Shown here in pieces: positions 61,519 to 64,000 of a stretch of 64,000 nucleotides of DNA. The position numbers were made by a program, and so were the translations under genes. The notes below the pieces were generated by a model. That model saw only the letters and a list, made by a program, of their open reading frames with translations. It had not been told where the DNA came from and ran no database searches. Origin of the DNA: Mucilaginibacter daejeonensis (GTDB lineage: Bacteria; Bacteroidota; Bacteroidia; Sphingobacteriales; Sphingobacteriaceae); assembly GCF_020783335.1 (NCBI RefSeq), contig NZ_CP086068.1:3906001-3970000 (forward strand). The letters are read 5' to 3'. Within the stretch, counting starts at the first letter, position 1, and each line of letters begins with the position of its first letter.

Positions 61519-62652
61519 TTACTGCGTTATTATTTTTTTGTACTCGCTAATATACTCCTCACTAAGTACCTTTTCTGAAAAGTTTTGCTGTATCACCGAA
61601 CGTCCGTTTTGTCTGATATTGGATAATTTGACCTTGTCTGCATACGCTTGGGTCAATTTGTCAGCTACATCATTAACCTCTAATGTACTTACCCATCCCA
61701 TTTCCTTGTTCTTCACAAAATCGGCGAGACCCACATCCTGAGATACCAAGACCGCTGTACCAACATGCAATGATTCTATCACCACATTGGCGAAATTCTC
61801 ATTGAGCGAAGTAAGTACAAAAAGATCGGCTTGCATCAGGCGCAAGAATTTTTCCTCGCGGTCCATCCAACCCAACCATTCAATTTTATCTGTAACCTTT
61901 AACTGCGCAGCCAAGGCTTTCATCTCGTCAATATAACCATTCTCGCCCGAGCCGGCTATCTGTAATTTTACATCAAAGCTCAGCTTACTAATGGCAGTGA
62001 ACAGTATATCTAAACCCTTTTTCGGGTGGATCCGAGATAAAAAGATCAACGTAAAAACATCATTTACCTGATGCTTGACCGGCAACTCAGGCAGGGCAAT
62101 AACATTGGGTAACATGAACCCTTTCCAACCGGGTATCAACTTGCGGCATTCTTTAAGCTCAGCATCTGAAGTAGCGTGTAAATAGCACTTGGTCAATATA
62201 GCCTTACCGAACATTTTGTAGGTAAGCCTTTTTGCCATACTCGCACCAGATTTAAATATATAGGTACTAAGCATACCTCGCGGAGCCAATATCACCTTCC
62301 TTCCTTTTGTAAAACAAATCTGCGCGGCAACAGGATTCAGTATATTCCACCACGCATGTATATGAATAACATCGTAACTTTTGGCGTTTTTTAACAATGC
62401 CTTCCATAAACCTGGGGTTACGTTAGTGGGATCGCCGGTAAGCCGCTTAAAGTAAATGACGTTCACGCCGTCAACGTCCATAAATTTATTATATGGCACA
62501 TCAAGCTCTGTTTTTCCATTAGCAGAAGTTGTGTATACATCGACAGTATGGCCGGTCGCTGCAAGTGCTTCACACAATCGCGCCACAGATTCGGTAGGGC
62601 CACCGTAAATGTAAGCTGGTTTATAAGCAGGTGCTATGTGTAATATCTTCAT
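61519..62652 (-). CDS. Glycosyltransferase family 4
   Basis: A 377-residue GT-B enzyme with KILHIAPAYKPAYIYGGPTESV at the start (quoted in part PAYIYGGPTESVARLCEAL), VIHIHAWWNILN, KVILAPRGML, TLIFLSRIHPKKGLDILFTA (donor domain, near 200) and the E-x7-E motif region SLNENFANVVIESLHVGTAVLV. The last is the standard nucleotide-sugar binding loop. The donor sugar is not predictable. Confidence 0.9.
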   Translation of the reverse strand: MKILHIAPAYKPAYIYGGPTESVARLCEALAATGHTVDVYTTSANGKTELDVPYNKFMDVDGVNVIYFKRLTGDPTNVTPGLWKALLKNAKSYDVIHIHAWWNILNPVAAQICFTKGRKVILAPRGMLSTYIFKSGASMAKRLTYKMFGKAILTKCYLHATSDAELKECRKLIPGWKGFMLPNVIALPELPVKHQVNDVFTLIFLSRIHPKKGLDILFTAISKLSFDVKLQIAGSGENGYIDEMKALAAQLKVTDKIEWLGWMDREEKFLRLMQADLFVLTSLNENFANVVIESLHVGTAVLVSQDVGLADFVKNKEMGWVSTLEVNDVADKLTQAYADKVKLSNIRQNGRSVIQQNFSEKVLSEEYISEYKKIITQ

Positions 62653-62657
62653 CTATC

Positions 62658-63833
62658 TTAAGCCAACTTTTTCGTACTTTTTAAAACCTGTGCATAAACC
62701 GCTTCTATTTGCTTAAGCGACTCTTCAGTATCGAATCTTTTGGCATTATCAATACCAGCTTCTATCACTCTTTCTCTTGTTTCCTTTGGGAGATCCAAGA
62801 TACTTTCGATCACTTTAGCTACATCATTCGACCACTCGTGCCAATTCTCTTCAAAGCTCTTACGGCGAACGTAATATGCGGCGGATCCCCCCACTTCTGT
62901 CATAGGGGCTTCTTCTGTCGTAATAACGGGACAGCCCGATGCCATAGCCTCAGCTATCGGCCATCCAAAACCTTCGGCAAGCGATGGGAACAGAAAAAGT
63001 GAAGCCCCGCAATATGCGCTTTTAACAAATTCATCATTCTTTCCACTTAGCAGCATGATATCATCCTTGTAAGGTGAAGTATCGCAACGCCCTTGTAACT
63101 TTGAAGACGGCGACGGCCCTATCATTAACAACTGCAAAGGAGTGGTCGTCTCTGATCGCCAAGCGTTGTAAGCTTGTATGACACCTTCTCGATTTTTGTA
63201 CCACTGGTTACCGCCAACATGTAATAGATAGCCCTTCGTAACATTCACCTTGAGCTCAGAGCTAATCTTTTGACGTGCTTCTACAACATTTTGAGGCCTA
63301 AAACCTTGATTTAATCCGTTATATACGACCTCTGATACTTCCGGCTCACGACCCAACATGGCATGTAGGTCCTGCTGAGTTTTCTTGGATACGGAAATGA
63401 AATACTTTCCTTTACTATATCCCTTTCGTATGTAATCTTGGTATTTTTTTCCGGTCGCACTCGTTGGATTCTCGGGAATTTCACCCAATGCTGAACGTTG
63501 TGCCAGTAGATCATGCGCATGTATGACATGCGGACGATCAGCGACCAATGGAATCCATGGCCCCAAAGCCTGATCAGCAAATACAAATAAGGTATCATCG
63601 GCATAAGTTAATAACCTTTTCTTAACCTGAGCAGGGAACACCATGTACTGATCAATATATCCCATCCATTTTTTTAAGCTCTTATAGATCGGCAACTTAT
63701 AAAACAAAGGCTCCGGAGCCCATACCTCTACAGTGTGCCCGCGGCCCTTCATGCCATTGCTAAGCATAGAGGCGAACCTCGGCATACTTTGCGAGCCTAA
63801 AAAGGTAGGATGTGTGAAAAGCACTATATGCAT
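62658..63833 (-). CDS. Glycosyltransferase family 4
   Basis: A 391-residue GT-B enzyme: HIVLFTHPTFLGSQSMPRFA at the start, VIHAHDLLAQRSALGE, YFISVSKKTQQDLHAML, EVVYNGLNQGF, GYLLHVGGNQWYKNREGVI (donor domain, near 213) and LFPSLAEGFGWPIAEAMASG (E-x7-E motif near 293). It lies five bases from the next GT4 gene; both are probably one mRNA. Confidence 0.9.
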   Translation of the reverse strand: MHIVLFTHPTFLGSQSMPRFASMLSNGMKGRGHTVEVWAPEPLFYKLPIYKSLKKWMGYIDQYMVFPAQVKKRLLTYADDTLFVFADQALGPWIPLVADRPHVIHAHDLLAQRSALGEIPENPTSATGKKYQDYIRKGYSKGKYFISVSKKTQQDLHAMLGREPEVSEVVYNGLNQGFRPQNVVEARQKISSELKVNVTKGYLLHVGGNQWYKNREGVIQAYNAWRSETTTPLQLLMIGPSPSSKLQGRCDTSPYKDDIMLLSGKNDEFVKSAYCGASLFLFPSLAEGFGWPIAEAMASGCPVITTEEAPMTEVGGSAAYYVRRKSFEENWHEWSNDVAKVIESILDLPKETRERVIEAGIDNAKRFDTEESLKQIEAVYAQVLKSTKKLA

Positions 63834-63841
63834 AACGGTGA

Positions 63842-64000
63842 TCAGAACCCCATTCTACTTCGCAACTCATCGATGCAGCCCCGGTGGGAGCGCTCCTGAA
63901 ATTTCACAGCGATCTGGTGAGAATATTCGCTAAAATTATGGCGTAATACTTCATCGTCCATCAATTTAATGACCTGTTGCGATAGTTGAGCGATGTTACC
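63842..64000 (-). CDS. Glycosyltransferase C-terminus, cut by window edge
   Basis: On the minus strand a frame is open from the window end to a TGA at 63842-63844. The 52 residues begin GNIAQLSQQVIKLMDDEVL and end DELRSRMGF, the helical tail typical of GT4 enzymes (GxIxxLxxxIxxLxDDxxL). Eight bases separate its stop from the next ATG. The rest of the gene lies outside the window. Confidence 0.65.
   Translation of the reverse strand, partial: GNIAQLSQQVIKLMDDEVLRHNFSEYSHQIAVKFQERSHRGCIDELRSRMGF

Overview
The window looks like a chromosome segment of a Bacteroidota bacterium of the Sphingobacteriaceae type (Mucilaginibacter/Pedobacter-like). The evidence is: gliding/type IX secretion genes (GldK- and GldN-like), TAnnTTTG promoter elements typical of Bacteroidota upstream of rpsF and other genes, a monomer-size NADP isocitrate dehydrogenase of the eukaryote-like type, DUF2490 and MG2/TonB-plug surface proteins, and abundant palindromic intergenic repeats. 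The genus is an inference from gene content.

Bases 1 to about 13,100 are an accessory region. It holds short orphan genes, small lipoproteins and secreted peptides, long structured noncoding gaps, and a group of genes with immunity-type domains: a DUF4145 protein, a large two-TM coiled-coil protein, a HEPN-like protein paired with an HExxH metallopeptidase resembling the Lit/U49 family, and a TIR-domain protein. An IS110-family element with a candidate bridge RNA follows, and abuts a 5'-truncated SRAP (YedK/HMCES-type) gene, an HD phosphohydrolase and a small orphan gene. The region stops at a tRNA-Phe whose 3' end faces it, which fits an integrative island at that tRNA, although no integrase or att repeat is visible here.

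From 13,400 to 51,600 the window is mostly core chromosome: a large MG2/TonB-plug surface protein, manA with a decayed PH-domain gene beside it, icd, dnaX, rpsF-rpsR-rplI, mtgA, an ABC-2 exporter, eno, tdk, a LytS/LytR two-component operon with a LiaF-like membrane protein and an unlisted 26-residue membrane peptide, an M14 peptidase, a frameshifted RepA-like AAA ATPase behind a cluster of TGTAACA motifs, cca, miaA, rfbD and a gldK-gldN pair. Intergenic spaces carry two families of palindromic repeats, including two tandem arrays, one with GT microsatellites.

From 51,600 to the right edge, every gene is on the minus strand and belongs to an exopolysaccharide locus: UDP-glucose dehydrogenase and UDP-glucuronate decarboxylase (UDP-GlcA and UDP-xylose), GDP-mannose dehydratase and GDP-fucose synthase, WcaI and WcaF homologues, a GT2, three GT4 enzymes (the last cut by the window edge), and an adjacent aldo/keto reductase and GMC oxidoreductase. 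manA and rfbD elsewhere in the window probably feed the same precursor pools.

The most interesting items are the HEPN/metallopeptidase pair and its defence-like surroundings, an 89-bp duplicated element that starts exactly at a stop codon, the IS110 candidate bridge RNA and the SRAP truncation, the hidden 26-aa peptide in the LytSR operon, and the frameshifted ATPase with its upstream motif cluster.
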